Under the pieces are notes generated by a model. That model was not told the DNA's origin, ran no database searches, and saw only the letters and a program-made list of their open reading frames with translations. Below, piece after piece: positions 6,856-16,175 of a stretch of DNA of 64,000 nucleotides. The stretch comes from JBHGBM01 sp041946965 (lineage in GTDB: Bacteria; Acidobacteriota; Terriglobia; Bryobacterales; Bryobacteraceae): NCBI GenBank assembly GCA_041946965.1, contig JBHGBM010000017.1, positions 14,218 to 78,217 on the forward strand, written 5' to 3'. The position numbers and the translations under genes were made by a program. Every line of letters starts with the position of its first letter. Position 1 is the stretch's first letter.

Positions 6856-9800
6856 ATGCGGATTCAGTTTCTGTGCCCGATCCTGGCGCTGGCGAGTGTT
6901 CCCGGGTTGCAGGCCCAGGATGCCCGCGGCGACATCATCGGGCGTGTCAGCGATCCTACGGGCGCGGTGGTGGCCGGCGCCACCGTCCGCGTGGTGAGGA
7001 CCGCCGCCAACGTTCAAAACACGGCGATCACCAACGAGACAGGCGATTACACGCTGGCGTTCCTGATCCCCGGCGAGTACGAATTGTCGGTCGAGGCTGC
7101 CGGCTTCAAGAAGTTCGTGCAGCAAGGCATCAGCGTGCGCGTAAGCGAGAGGATCACCATGAACGTCACGCTGGAGGTCGGCTCCATTACCGAGACGGTG
7201 AAGGTGGTGGGCGAGGCGCCCCTGGTGGAATCCGCCACGGCATCGCTCGGCCAGGTGGTCGATCAGAGACGCATCGCCGAACTGCCATTGAAAGACGGCA
7301 ACCCGATGATGCTGGCGGATCTCAGTCCGGGCGTCTTTTTCACCGGCACCCTGGCGTGGTCGCGTCCGTTCGACAACAGTTCGCCGTCCTCCATGGCGAC
7401 CAACGGCGCGCGGTCCGGCACGAACGAGTACACCATGGACGGCGCTCCCAACAACGGGGCGATGAACGGGAACGTGGCCTATGTGCCGCCCACGGCCGTG
7501 GTTGAGGAGTTTAAGATCCAGACTTCCACTTTCGACGCCAGCGTCGGCTTCGCGACCGGCGCCGCGATCAACGTCAGCCTCAAGTCCGGCACCAACGACT
7601 TGCACGGCACCCTGCACGAATTTCTCCAGAACACGTCCCTGGGGGCCAACAGCTTTTTCTCGAACACGGCCGGCCGGCCCCGTGACGTGAACCGCCAGAA
7701 CCGCTGGAGCGCCTCCGGCACCGGGCCGGTGTACATCCCCAAGCTGTACAACGGCAAGAACGTGACCTTCTGGATGTATGGTTACGAAGGCATCGCGGAC
7801 TACTTCCCGCGCGAGACCCTGACCACCAGCGTGCCGAACGAGAAGCTGAAGCAAGGGGACTTCTCAGACCTGCTGAAGATCGGCTCGATCTACCAGATCT
7901 ACGACCCCAAGACCATCCAACTCGCGCCGGGCGGGCGCACCAGCCGCCAGGTCTTCCCGGGCAATATCATCCCCGCGAGCCGGATCGATCCTATCGCGGT
8001 CAAGCTCCTGCCGTTCTATCCAAAGCCCAACCTGCCCGGCACGGCGGACGGCACGAACAACTACACCACTCCGAATTCCGACACGGACAACTTCTTCAGT
8101 CACATCTTCCGCATCGACCACAACTTCAGCGAGAATCACAGGGCCTTCTTCCGCGGGCACGCCAACCGGCGTTTCCAGCGCACCGCGCACCAGTTTCGCG
8201 GCACCGGCCTGCCTCCCACCAACGGAACCAACAACTGGCGGCAGAACCGGGGCGCCGTGATCGACGATGTGTACGTCTTCAGCCCGCAGTTCCTCATGAA
8301 CACGCGCTACAGCTACACCCGTTACTTCGAGCCGGTTGACGCGCTGACCTCGGGCTGGAACCCGGCCGAGTACGGTTTCTCGCAGAAACTTGTGGACCAG
8401 ATCAGAAGGGAAGATCCGCGGCGTCTCCAGTTGCCGGAAATCGCACCGGCGGGCTACTACGCCCTGAGCGCTTCCAACCGGGCCGCCAACCACGCTGAAA
8501 TTCACGCGTTCGCCGCCAATTTCACCCGCATGGTGCGAGCCCACACGCTGCGTTTCGGCGCCGAGCACCGCATCTACCGCAACAACAACGCGGGGCTTGG
8601 CAGAGGTTCGGGAAGCCTGACCTTCAGCACGAACTGGACCCGGGGACCGTTGGACAACTCGCCGACGGCGCCCATGGGTCAGGGGCTGGCCAGCTTCCTG
8701 CTGGGATTGCCGACCAGCGGCTACATCAATGTCAACGACTCCCTGGCGCAACAGGCCACTGTTCCGTCGTTCTATTTCCAGGACGACTGGAAGATCACCC
8801 GCAAGCTGACCTTCAATCTGGGCCTGCGCTACGAGATCGACCGCCCGCTGACGGAGCGCTTCAACCGCACGGTACGGGGATTCGATTCCGCCGCCGCCTT
8901 GCCCATCGAGGCGGCGGTGCAGGCCAACTACGCCCGCAGCCCGATTCCGGAGGTGGCCCCCGGCCAGTTCCGGGTGCGCGGAGGACTGACCTTCGCGGGT
9001 GTGGGCGGACAGCCGCGGACTCTCTGGAACACCAATACGAGGAACTTCTCGCCCCGCGCCGGCCTGGCCTACCAGATCAACATCCGTACGGTGGTCAGGG
9101 CCGGTTATGGCTTTTTCTACGACCTCGACCGCCAAAGCGTAAATCAGATCGGTTTCAGCCAGCAGACCTCCCTGGTTCCCACGGTGGATCAAGGCGTGAC
9201 GTTCATAGCCAGCACAGCAGACCCCTTCCCGAACGGCTGGAGCCAGCCAACCGGCGCCTCGCTGGGCGTGATGACTTACGCCGGCCAGAGCATCAGCTTC
9301 TTCAACCCCGACCTGTTGACGCCTTACATGCAGCGGTGGCAGATCGGGGTGCAGCGCGAACTCGCCGGCCAGACGGTGGCGGAGCTGGCGTACGTCGGCA
9401 GCCGCGGGACCAGACTACGGACAAGCCGGGCGCTGAACGCCGTGCCGCGGCAGTACTACAGCACGCTTCCGGCGCGCGATCAGCCGTGGATCGACTACAT
9501 CACGGCGGCGGTCGCCAACCCGTTCTACCCGCTGCTGCCGGGGACCAGCCTGGCGGGGTCCACCGTCGGGCGTTCGCAATTGCTGAGGCCGTTCCCGCAG
9601 TTTACGGGCGTCAGCTACACCACCAATGAAGGTTACTCCTGGTATCACTCGCTTCAGACGCGCTTCGAAAAACGGCTCTCCGCCGGTTACACCGTCTCCG
9701 TGGCGTGGACCTGGTCGAAGTTCATGGAGGCCACCGGCTTCCTCAACGAGACCGATCCGCGGCCCGAGCGGGTCATTTCGGACCAGGACCGCACCCATCG

Positions 9801-10323
9801 GCTGGTGGTCACGGGCATTTACGAGCTGCCGTTCGGCAGGGGCAAGCGCCTGCTGGCTTCCACCAGAGGCGTGGCCGGAAAGCTGATCAGCGGGTGGCAG
9901 GTCTCGGGCATCTACCAGGGCCAGTCCGGCGCCGCGCTCGGTTTCGGAGACGCGATCCTTTATGGGAACCTGAAAGACATTCCGATCGCCAATTCCGCGC
10001 GGACCGCGCAGCGCTGGTTCAACGTCGATGCCGGCTTCGAGCGGGCTTCGGCGCGGCAGCGCTCCTGGGCCATCCGCACCCTGCCTTCGCGCTTCAGCGG
10101 CATTCGGGCCGACGGCATCAACACTTGGGATCTTTCGGTCATCAAGAACACCCATTTCCGGGAGAGGGGCTACGTCGAGTTCCGGACTGAGTTTATCAAC
10201 GCCTGGAACCACACACAGTTCAGCGCTCCCAACACGACTCCGACCAGTACGGCGTTTGGGTCGGTGAATGCGGTCGCGGTCTTCCCGCGCATTGTTCAGC
10301 TCGCGTTGCGGGTGGTGTTCTGA
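6856..10323 (+). CDS. Oar-like TonB-dependent receptor with carboxypeptidase-regulatory domain
   Basis: This 1155-residue outer-membrane receptor starts at an ATG 4 nt after AGGAGG; the frame is open further upstream but has no signal peptide there. A signal peptide (LCPILALASVPGLQAQ) precedes a CarboxypepD_reg Ig-like domain (about residues 22-105, GRVSDPTGAVVAGATV...GDYTL). A plug domain follows (QRRIAELPLKDGNPMM) and then a long beta-barrel with TonB-receptor strands such as FYFQDDWKITRKLTFNLGLR. The protein ends in LRVVF, a terminal Phe typical of BAM substrates. Large Oar/Cna-type receptors are abundant in Solibacter relatives and probably import oligosaccharides or other large ligands; the substrate cannot be read from sequence. 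It precedes a sugar-isomerase-like gene on the same strand. Confidence 0.93.
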   Translation: MRIQFLCPILALASVPGLQAQDARGDIIGRVSDPTGAVVAGATVRVVRTAANVQNTAITNETGDYTLAFLIPGEYELSVEAAGFKKFVQQGISVRVSERITMNVTLEVGSITETVKVVGEAPLVESATASLGQVVDQRRIAELPLKDGNPMMLADLSPGVFFTGTLAWSRPFDNSSPSSMATNGARSGTNEYTMDGAPNNGAMNGNVAYVPPTAVVEEFKIQTSTFDASVGFATGAAINVSLKSGTNDLHGTLHEFLQNTSLGANSFFSNTAGRPRDVNRQNRWSASGTGPVYIPKLYNGKNVTFWMYGYEGIADYFPRETLTTSVPNEKLKQGDFSDLLKIGSIYQIYDPKTIQLAPGGRTSRQVFPGNIIPASRIDPIAVKLLPFYPKPNLPGTADGTNNYTTPNSDTDNFFSHIFRIDHNFSENHRAFFRGHANRRFQRTAHQFRGTGLPPTNGTNNWRQNRGAVIDDVYVFSPQFLMNTRYSYTRYFEPVDALTSGWNPAEYGFSQKLVDQIRREDPRRLQLPEIAPAGYYALSASNRAANHAEIHAFAANFTRMVRAHTLRFGAEHRIYRNNNAGLGRGSGSLTFSTNWTRGPLDNSPTAPMGQGLASFLLGLPTSGYINVNDSLAQQATVPSFYFQDDWKITRKLTFNLGLRYEIDRPLTERFNRTVRGFDSAAALPIEAAVQANYARSPIPEVAPGQFRVRGGLTFAGVGGQPRTLWNTNTRNFSPRAGLAYQINIRTVVRAGYGFFYDLDRQSVNQIGFSQQTSLVPTVDQGVTFIASTADPFPNGWSQPTGASLGVMTYAGQSISFFNPDLLTPYMQRWQIGVQRELAGQTVAELAYVGSRGTRLRTSRALNAVPRQYYSTLPARDQPWIDYITAAVANPFYPLLPGTSLAGSTVGRSQLLRPFPQFTGVSYTTNEGYSWYHSLQTRFEKRLSAGYTVSVAWTWSKFMEATGFLNETDPRPERVISDQDRTHRLVVTGIYELPFGRGKRLLASTRGVAGKLISGWQVSGIYQGQSGAALGFGDAILYGNLKDIPIANSARTAQRWFNVDAGFERASARQRSWAIRTLPSRFSGIRADGINTWDLSVIKNTHFRERGYVEFRTEFINAWNHTQFSAPNTTPTSTAFGSVNAVAVFPRIVQLALRVVF

Positions 10324-10408
10324 AGGGAGAAGCACTGGAGTAGAAAGACCGGCCGGATAACGGCCTTCAGTCCCATAATTGCTGGTTCAAACGCTGAGAG
10401 GAGTCTAT

Positions 10409-11821
10409 ATGAATCGTCGAGATTTCGGACGCGCCGTCGGCGCCGGCGCGCTGGTTTCGCCCTTTTCGCAAGCGGCGAAACCCGCCTACATCGCGGCCCG
10501 CGGTCCCGCCGAACCCGTGGGGTCTGTGAAGGCGGTGTTCAGTTATCCGCCTACGTCGAAACTGCGCGAGGAAGGCTATTATAGCTGGCCCGGCAGCAGC
10601 TTTGACGCGGAGGGACGCCAGAAGGAGTACTCCGCGGCGCTCCAGCGCGTGGCCGCGGAGTTGAATCTGCGGATGGAGATCGAGCGGAAGCCGATCGATA
10701 CCAAGGCGGATGTGGAGAGCTTTCTCGCCTCGCTCAAGACCTCCCGCCCCGACGGGTTGCTGCTGATCCCGTTCAAGAAGAGCCACGCCGATAACCTGTT
10801 CCCGATTATCGACAACGCCGGACTGCCCGCCGTGGTATTCGGCGTCGTGGGCGTGCTGCTCAATCCGCAGTTGCGCGAGTTCAGCGCCCGTCCGAAGACC
10901 ATCCTGATCAACTCGCTCGAGGACATTACCTCCGTGCGCCAGGCTCTGAAGCTCATCCAGACCCGCCGGCGCATGGCCGACAGCACCATCGTGAATCTGG
11001 CCGGAACCGCACGCCGCGAATCCCGGGTTCCGCACCTCGGAACCAGGGTGCAGCAGGTGCCGCTCCAGGATTTCTACGATCTCTACGCCAAGATCGGCAA
11101 CAGCGAGGAGGTGAACGTGCGTGCTGCCCGGTACATGCGGGAGGCGGTGCGCATCCTGGAGCCCAGCCAGAAGGACGTGTACGAGTCGGCGAAGTGCTAC
11201 CCGGTCCTTAAGGCGATCGTCCAGCGCGAGAAAGCCGACGCCATGATGATGACCTGCCTGCCGGGGCTGCGGCAGCCGCACAAGCACGTCCCCCCGTGTA
11301 TGGGGTTCATGGACATGCGCGACGAGGGTATTCCCACGGGCTGCGAGTCCGATCTCGATGCGACGCTCACCATGATGTTGATCCAGTTCCTCTTTGACCG
11401 GCCCGCGTTCCAGCACAACCCGACGGCGGACACGGAGCGGAACGTCTATTTCGGCGCGCACTGCACCAGCGCGGCGCGGATGCACGGACCGGACGGTCCG
11501 CGGGAGTCTTACGCGCTTCGCAGCCACGCGGAGGCGGGTTGGGGCTGCGTGCCCCAGGTGCTGTTCTCGGCTGGACAGAAGGTCACCTTCGGCAAGTACC
11601 ACAGCCAGGCGAAGCCGCCCAACATGGTGATTTACTCCGGAACCATCGCCGGCTGCCCGGCCAATCCGCCCGCGGGAGGCTGCCGGACCAACCTGGAGGT
11701 CAAGCTCGACGGCGTGGAGCCGATGCAGGTCAAGAGCCACCACCTGTGCCTCTGCTATGGTGAGAACGCCGCGCAGCTCCGGGCCTTCTGCCGGATGCAC
11801 GATATCACGGCCACGGCGTAG
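10409..11821 (+). CDS. L-fucose/L-arabinose isomerase-like protein with a Tat-like leader
   Basis: This 470-residue protein starts at an ATG preceded by GAGAGGAG. MNRRDFGRAVGAGALVSP resembles a short Tat signal. The body follows the fucose-isomerase C-terminal fold: a Rossmann-like first half (DGLLLIPFKK, NAGLPAVVFGVV) and a second half with conserved Cys, His and acidic residues (GIPTGCESDLDATLT, GAHCTSAARMHGP, SHHLCLCYG). E and H residues in these stretches are the likely metal ligands of a ketol-isomerase. It lies 85 nt after a receptor gene, so a role in handling an imported sugar is plausible. The export signal is odd for an isomerase that normally works in the cytoplasm. Confidence 0.75.
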   Translation: MNRRDFGRAVGAGALVSPFSQAAKPAYIAARGPAEPVGSVKAVFSYPPTSKLREEGYYSWPGSSFDAEGRQKEYSAALQRVAAELNLRMEIERKPIDTKADVESFLASLKTSRPDGLLLIPFKKSHADNLFPIIDNAGLPAVVFGVVGVLLNPQLREFSARPKTILINSLEDITSVRQALKLIQTRRRMADSTIVNLAGTARRESRVPHLGTRVQQVPLQDFYDLYAKIGNSEEVNVRAARYMREAVRILEPSQKDVYESAKCYPVLKAIVQREKADAMMMTCLPGLRQPHKHVPPCMGFMDMRDEGIPTGCESDLDATLTMMLIQFLFDRPAFQHNPTADTERNVYFGAHCTSAARMHGPDGPRESYALRSHAEAGWGCVPQVLFSAGQKVTFGKYHSQAKPPNMVIYSGTIAGCPANPPAGGCRTNLEVKLDGVEPMQVKSHHLCLCYGENAAQLRAFCRMHDITATA

Positions 11822-11843
11822 GCCGGACCCGTCCCCCGCCGGG

Positions 11844-12363
11844 TCAGAACTCCGGCCTGAGCTCGATCCGCCAGTGAAATTCGCGGCTGGGTTCGAGCGC
11901 CACGACACCCCGGCGCAATACGAGTGAATTTTGCAGCCCGGCCCACGGCTCGGGACTGAAATAGCCCCGGCCGGGATCGCCCCAGAGGTTGGACTGCACC
12001 AGCGGCGCCGGCGGCAGGGCGCTCGCCTCGTGGCTGATGGTCAACAGCGGCCCCGCCGGATCCTTCAATCGCAGGCGCGGGTTCCCGCTGTAGCCGCCCA
12101 GCGAAACCGCCGTGCGCGCGTCGAAATCGGCCAGGCGAACCGGCGGGGTGAGGCTTCGAGGCCGGCTCTCGCCTGCCGGGAGCCCTTCGGGAGTCTTCAA
12201 AGACTCGACCGTGGACGGCGTTTCGAGTTCCATCGCCCCCGCCTCGCTGCCGGGCGCAAACGGCACGCGGAAGGTGATGTGGTTCCCGATGGAAAAGAAC
12301 ATCGCATCGCGGTTCTCCCTGGCAGCCGCCACGTCGTAGCGAATGGAGAGCCGGCCGCCCACT
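11844..12363 (-). pseudogene. Aldose 1-epimerase family, C-terminal fragment only
   Basis: From about 12363 down to the TGA at 11844 the minus strand encodes about 170 residues typical of the second half of a galactose-mutarotase-fold protein (GGRLSIRYDV, SIGNHITFRVPF, GYFSPEPWAGLQNSL). The N-terminal half, with the catalytic histidine, is missing. The homology begins at the stop codon of the upstream glycosidase, in another frame. A possible ATG at 12407 lies inside the upstream gene. A deletion joining the two genes explains this best; a functional short epimerase is unlikely. Confidence 0.7.
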
Positions 12364-14568
12364 TCAGGAAATCTCGATAACCTCCCAGATCCCGAGCCTG
12401 CCGGCATCGATCCAGGTCCACTCGCCCTCGGTCTTCATGCGCAGCACGCGCCCGCCCGGCCGCGTTCGGGCAATCCCGGCAGCCAGCCCCCGGGCCAGCC
12501 GGATCCTCACGTCGTGGACGGGTATGGCTTCATGCATGGACGCGCCTTCGCCTTGCGCCAGTCCGGCGCCCGTGCGGTTCAGCAGGTGCACGATGGTGCG
12601 TTTCGCCGGCTCGTCCCGCCACAACACGGTTTCGACGGTTTCGGGCGCTACGGCCGAGATGGGAGGCTCCACGCCAGCCGCCCAGATGGCGGCGTTCACG
12701 ATGAGCTGGCGCGTATCGGTGTGACTGGTTCGGGCGTAGATGGACCCGAGCGGCGCGGCGGCATAGACCACCCGCCCTTTGCCGCAGCCTCGCGCAACCA
12801 GCGCCGGGATTTGCGTTCTTTCATGCGGCGGATAGCCCATGTGAAACCCGCGCAGGGGGTTTACGATCGTTCCGATGACTTCGGCGTCCGCCTGCGTCTT
12901 CGTTCGTGTTTGGAGCGTCTGGTACACGCTCATCGGGAAGTTCAGCGGGAGCCCTCCTGTGAGAGCGTGCTTACGTTCCAGGTTCACGAAGCTGTACCAG
13001 TGTTCCGTCATCCCCTGGTAATTCACGCCCGCCACCGCTGCGAGCGCGAAATCCCGCCGCAGGGCGCCGTCGCCGTTGCGCAGCGAGGTGCGGCCCGTCA
13101 CCACCAGCCCGCCGCCGTCTCTCACGAACGATTCGAGCGGCGCGAGACAGGCTTCCGGCAGGCACTCGGCGGAATCGATCAGAACGACGCGGGCGCCCCG
13201 GAAACGGCCCGCGGCCACGTCGCGCTCTGAGACGAGTTCCACAGGGACGCGTTTTTCCATCAGTGCGTGGTGGCATCCCTTCAGCCCGCTCGCGTGCAGG
13301 GATCTCGCCTCGCCCGGCGCCGAGCACTCGGTGGCCTTCGACCAGAGAACCAGCGCGTAGGGCACCCGCCGGCCCACGCCGCTCCACGGCTGCCGCGCGG
13401 CAACTTCCTCGAACGCGGGCTGGAGCGCCGCCAGGCTGCGTTCTTCCAGCGAGCCGTCCGGCCGGACCTGGTCGTAATACTGCGGGAATCCTCCGTGCGC
13501 GGCCACCGCGCTCATCTCCGTCAGCAGCGCGTCGGCGCCGCGCACCTGGTAGTCGCGCGAGGCGCTGCGGGCGCCTCCGGGACGATTGGCGAAACGCCAG
13601 ATCTCGATTTCGAAGGGTGCTTCCGGCTTGTAGGCCCGGTTGCGCTCGCAAAGCAGCGAGAGCCCGCCGTAGGTCTCGGTGATGTGAAACTCCTGGGAAA
13701 CGTAATCGTCTCCGTCGCAGACATCCCAGTCCGATCCGCCCGCCAGTCCCGCGCCGTTGTGCGTCACGGTGAGCTTCGGATTCACCGAGCGGATGTGATC
13801 CGAGAGTTCCTTAAGAATTCTGGAATTCAGCTCGCGGCGCCACTTGGCGTAGGCGCGCCCCTCGGCCGAGCCGAGCGGGGGGCGCGGTATCTCCTTGCCC
13901 GTGGCCCGCCGGTAGGCCGTCTTGCAGGATTCGCAATAACACGGATTCACGCGCGCCCACCAGCCGAAGCAGTCCAGCCAGAAACCGTCGAAATCGTAAT
14001 TGCCGGAGAGCTCGGCAAGAATGTCCTTGATGTACTGGCGGTGCGGGCCGTTCATACAAACCACCGGCCGCTCTTCGCGCGAAGCGAGCAGCGGGTTGTC
14101 GTTGGTCAGCAGAACCGGCCGGCCATCGGCTCCCACGGCGCGCCGCTCCGGCGCCAGAAACGACCGGCGCTCGCGCGAAAGTTGGACATAGAAGAGCAGG
14201 CTGAGGCCGCGCCGCCGGCACAGGCGGGAGAAATCGGCCATCAGGTCGCGGCTGCCCAGCCCCGAATGCTTGTGAACGATTTTGGAATTGTAGTAGGCGT
14301 TGCCCTGGTTGCACTTGGCGTGCACCAGCAGAACGTTGCTGTTCGCCGCCGCGACCTGCGCGACGATTCGCTCGGGATCGAGCTTCTCGAAGAAGCGCGG
14401 CATGCCGGGGACGCCCTGATCGAGCGGGTCCGGCATCTGAAAATCCAGGAGGAAAACGCGCGGCTGGTTCTTGTACCAGGGCAGGCGGGGCGGAGCGGGC
14501 GCGCCGGGAACGGGCGCAGCCGCCAAAGCCCCCATCTTGACCACCGTTCTGCGGTCGATCACGGGCAT
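12364..14568 (-). CDS. Exported GHL6-type glycoside hydrolase with GATase-like trimerisation domain
   Basis: This 734-residue protein starts at ATG 14568 (MPVIDRRTVVKMGALAAAPVPG, a Tat-like leader); 13 further residues upstream add nothing signal-like. Residues about 45-360 form a TIM barrel of the 'hypothetical glycosyl hydrolase 6' or alpha-L-fucosidase-like kind. FDGFWLDCFGWWARVNPCYCESCK carries the usual Asp plus a Cys cluster. The C-terminal part has a beta-galactosidase-trimerisation-like fold (VELVSERDVAAG, VRDGGGLVVTGRTS) and a late beta-rich region. Such proteins cleave plant or microbial glycans in the periplasm; the substrate is unknown. The stop is directly followed by a decayed epimerase fragment. 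Confidence 0.75.
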   Translation of the reverse strand: MPVIDRRTVVKMGALAAAPVPGAPAPPRLPWYKNQPRVFLLDFQMPDPLDQGVPGMPRFFEKLDPERIVAQVAAANSNVLLVHAKCNQGNAYYNSKIVHKHSGLGSRDLMADFSRLCRRRGLSLLFYVQLSRERRSFLAPERRAVGADGRPVLLTNDNPLLASREERPVVCMNGPHRQYIKDILAELSGNYDFDGFWLDCFGWWARVNPCYCESCKTAYRRATGKEIPRPPLGSAEGRAYAKWRRELNSRILKELSDHIRSVNPKLTVTHNGAGLAGGSDWDVCDGDDYVSQEFHITETYGGLSLLCERNRAYKPEAPFEIEIWRFANRPGGARSASRDYQVRGADALLTEMSAVAAHGGFPQYYDQVRPDGSLEERSLAALQPAFEEVAARQPWSGVGRRVPYALVLWSKATECSAPGEARSLHASGLKGCHHALMEKRVPVELVSERDVAAGRFRGARVVLIDSAECLPEACLAPLESFVRDGGGLVVTGRTSLRNGDGALRRDFALAAVAGVNYQGMTEHWYSFVNLERKHALTGGLPLNFPMSVYQTLQTRTKTQADAEVIGTIVNPLRGFHMGYPPHERTQIPALVARGCGKGRVVYAAAPLGSIYARTSHTDTRQLIVNAAIWAAGVEPPISAVAPETVETVLWRDEPAKRTIVHLLNRTGAGLAQGEGASMHEAIPVHDVRIRLARGLAAGIARTRPGGRVLRMKTEGEWTWIDAGRLGIWEVIEIS

Positions 14569-14658
14569 AATGGCATGCAACTTAGGTCCATTCCCGGCAA
14601 ATGTCAAGGAGCTTCGCGGAAGCGCCCTCGCGCAGAACGTTCGGACGCGGCCTCTGTC

Positions 14659-16071
14659 TCAGGCTGCCGGCCGTATGTTCTGGTTCAGGCGGAACAGATT
14701 GCCCGGATCGTATTTCTGTTTGACCGCCGCCAGCCGCGCGTAATTGCCGCGGTAACTGGCCGCGATCCGGTCTTCGCCTTCGTCCATGAGGAAATTCACG
14801 TAGGCTCCCCCGGCGGAGTGCGGATGGAGCGCGGACCAGTAGGCGCGCACCCAGTCGCGGTATTGCGGCATGGGCGCCGGATCGGGACTGACGGCGGCCA
14901 GGATGTGAGTGAACTTTACGTCCCGGTAGGCGAACGCCGTCGCGTCCGCCGCCACGTCGTGAACGGCGCCGTCCAGCGGGTAGATATGCACGGCGGAGTG
15001 CACGGTCGGAATCTCAGGACCGTAGCGGACGTGCCCGGCGATCACCTGCTCATTGAGGCCGCGGACAAAATCGGCTTTCCAGTAATGGTGCAGTCCGTGC
15101 GGCAGCAGGGCGTCGAACATGCTCTGCACGGAGGGATACGGCGCCGCGTGTCCCAGCGCGAACGCCGGCGGGCCGAACTCGCGAAGGGGGCGGGTCAAGC
15201 GCTCGCCCTTCTTCAAGTCCCCGGAATACACGTAGACAATGCCGCACATGGTCTTCATGTGCAACTCCTGAGGGAACGGCGGCGCCGGCGGAACCACCAG
15301 GTAGGCGAAGAACGCGCTCAGCTCGCGCGGCGCGCCGGCCATGAAATCCGCGAAGAACCGCAGCGCGTCCGCCCCCTTCTCCAGCGGATAAAGCACCGGC
15401 CCCGCATACACCGCGCCGACGGGGTGCAGCCGGAACTCGAATGAGGTCACAATGCCGAAATTGCCGCCCCCGCCGCGGATCGCCCAGAAGAGGTCGCTGT
15501 TCTGGTTCGCGCTGGCGGTGAGCATGCGCCCGCCGGCGGTCACCACATCCGCCGAGATCAGGTTGTCGCAGGAGAGCCCGTAACGCCGGGTGAGGTGGCC
15601 GAAACCGCCGCCCAGCGTGAGTCCGCCCACACCCGTGGTGGAAATCACGCCGCCGGGCGTCGCCAGCCCGAACACGTGGGTGGCATGATCCAGATCGCCC
15701 CAGGTGCAGCCGCCGTCCACGCGCGCGACGCGCTTCACCGGGTCCACGCGAATGCCTTTCATCCGCGAGAGGTCGATCACCAGCCCGTCGTCGCACGTGC
15801 CAAACCCCGGCACGCTGTGACTGCCGCACCGCACCGCGGGAGCCAGTCCCTCGTCCCTGGCGAAATTCACGCAGCCGATCACGTCCGCCACGTCCGCGCA
15901 CTGCACTATCAGGCGCGGCCGGCGGTCGATCATGGCGTTGTATACCCGGCGGGCGGCGTCATAGGCCGCGTCCGCCGGACGGATTACCCTGCCGCGCAGC
16001 GTGGAAATAAAGCTTTCAACCGCGGCCTCCGCGGACCGGGTTGAAACCGGCGCGGCGATAGATGGTCCCAT
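14659..16071 (-). CDS. FAD-binding oxidoreductase, berberine-bridge-enzyme type
   Basis: This 470-residue protein has a PP-loop FAD domain at residues about 50-225 (VRCGSHSVPGFGTCDDGLVIDLS, GVGGLTLGGGFGHLTRRYG, WAIRGGGGNFGIVTSFEF) and a C-terminal BBE motif (RGNYARLAAVKQKYDPGNLFRLNQNI, seen in part). The His of CGSHS corresponds to the 8-alpha-histidyl flavin site. The Cys used for the second flavin bond in plant BBE and GOOX proteins is absent from the GVGG loop, so attachment is probably monovalent. Such enzymes oxidise sugars or alkaloid-like alcohols with O2. No signal peptide is evident. It lies 90 nt upstream of the GHL6 gene on the same strand. Confidence 0.88.
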   Translation of the reverse strand: MGPSIAAPVSTRSAEAAVESFISTLRGRVIRPADAAYDAARRVYNAMIDRRPRLIVQCADVADVIGCVNFARDEGLAPAVRCGSHSVPGFGTCDDGLVIDLSRMKGIRVDPVKRVARVDGGCTWGDLDHATHVFGLATPGGVISTTGVGGLTLGGGFGHLTRRYGLSCDNLISADVVTAGGRMLTASANQNSDLFWAIRGGGGNFGIVTSFEFRLHPVGAVYAGPVLYPLEKGADALRFFADFMAGAPRELSAFFAYLVVPPAPPFPQELHMKTMCGIVYVYSGDLKKGERLTRPLREFGPPAFALGHAAPYPSVQSMFDALLPHGLHHYWKADFVRGLNEQVIAGHVRYGPEIPTVHSAVHIYPLDGAVHDVAADATAFAYRDVKFTHILAAVSPDPAPMPQYRDWVRAYWSALHPHSAGGAYVNFLMDEGEDRIAASYRGNYARLAAVKQKYDPGNLFRLNQNIRPAA

Positions 16072-16175
16072 GTTGTCGCCCCTCCAAGGAAATGTGGGAC
16101 CAGTTTCCCGCGATCGGATGCTCCCGTCAACTCCAGGGAGTATCCGCGAATACGTTCCGGATGTGAACGGAGTCC

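Noticed and set aside
10350..10366. Terminator hairpin after the first receptor
   Set aside because: Only a 5-bp GGCCG/CGGCC stem with no T tract; not distinguishable from chance in GC-rich DNA.
13267..15444. 725-codon plus-strand open frame
   Set aside because: It is antisense to the FAD oxidoreductase and the GHL6 glycosidase, both of which have clear motifs. Its sequence is Arg/Ala/Gly/His-rich without recognisable domains, as expected in GC-rich DNA.
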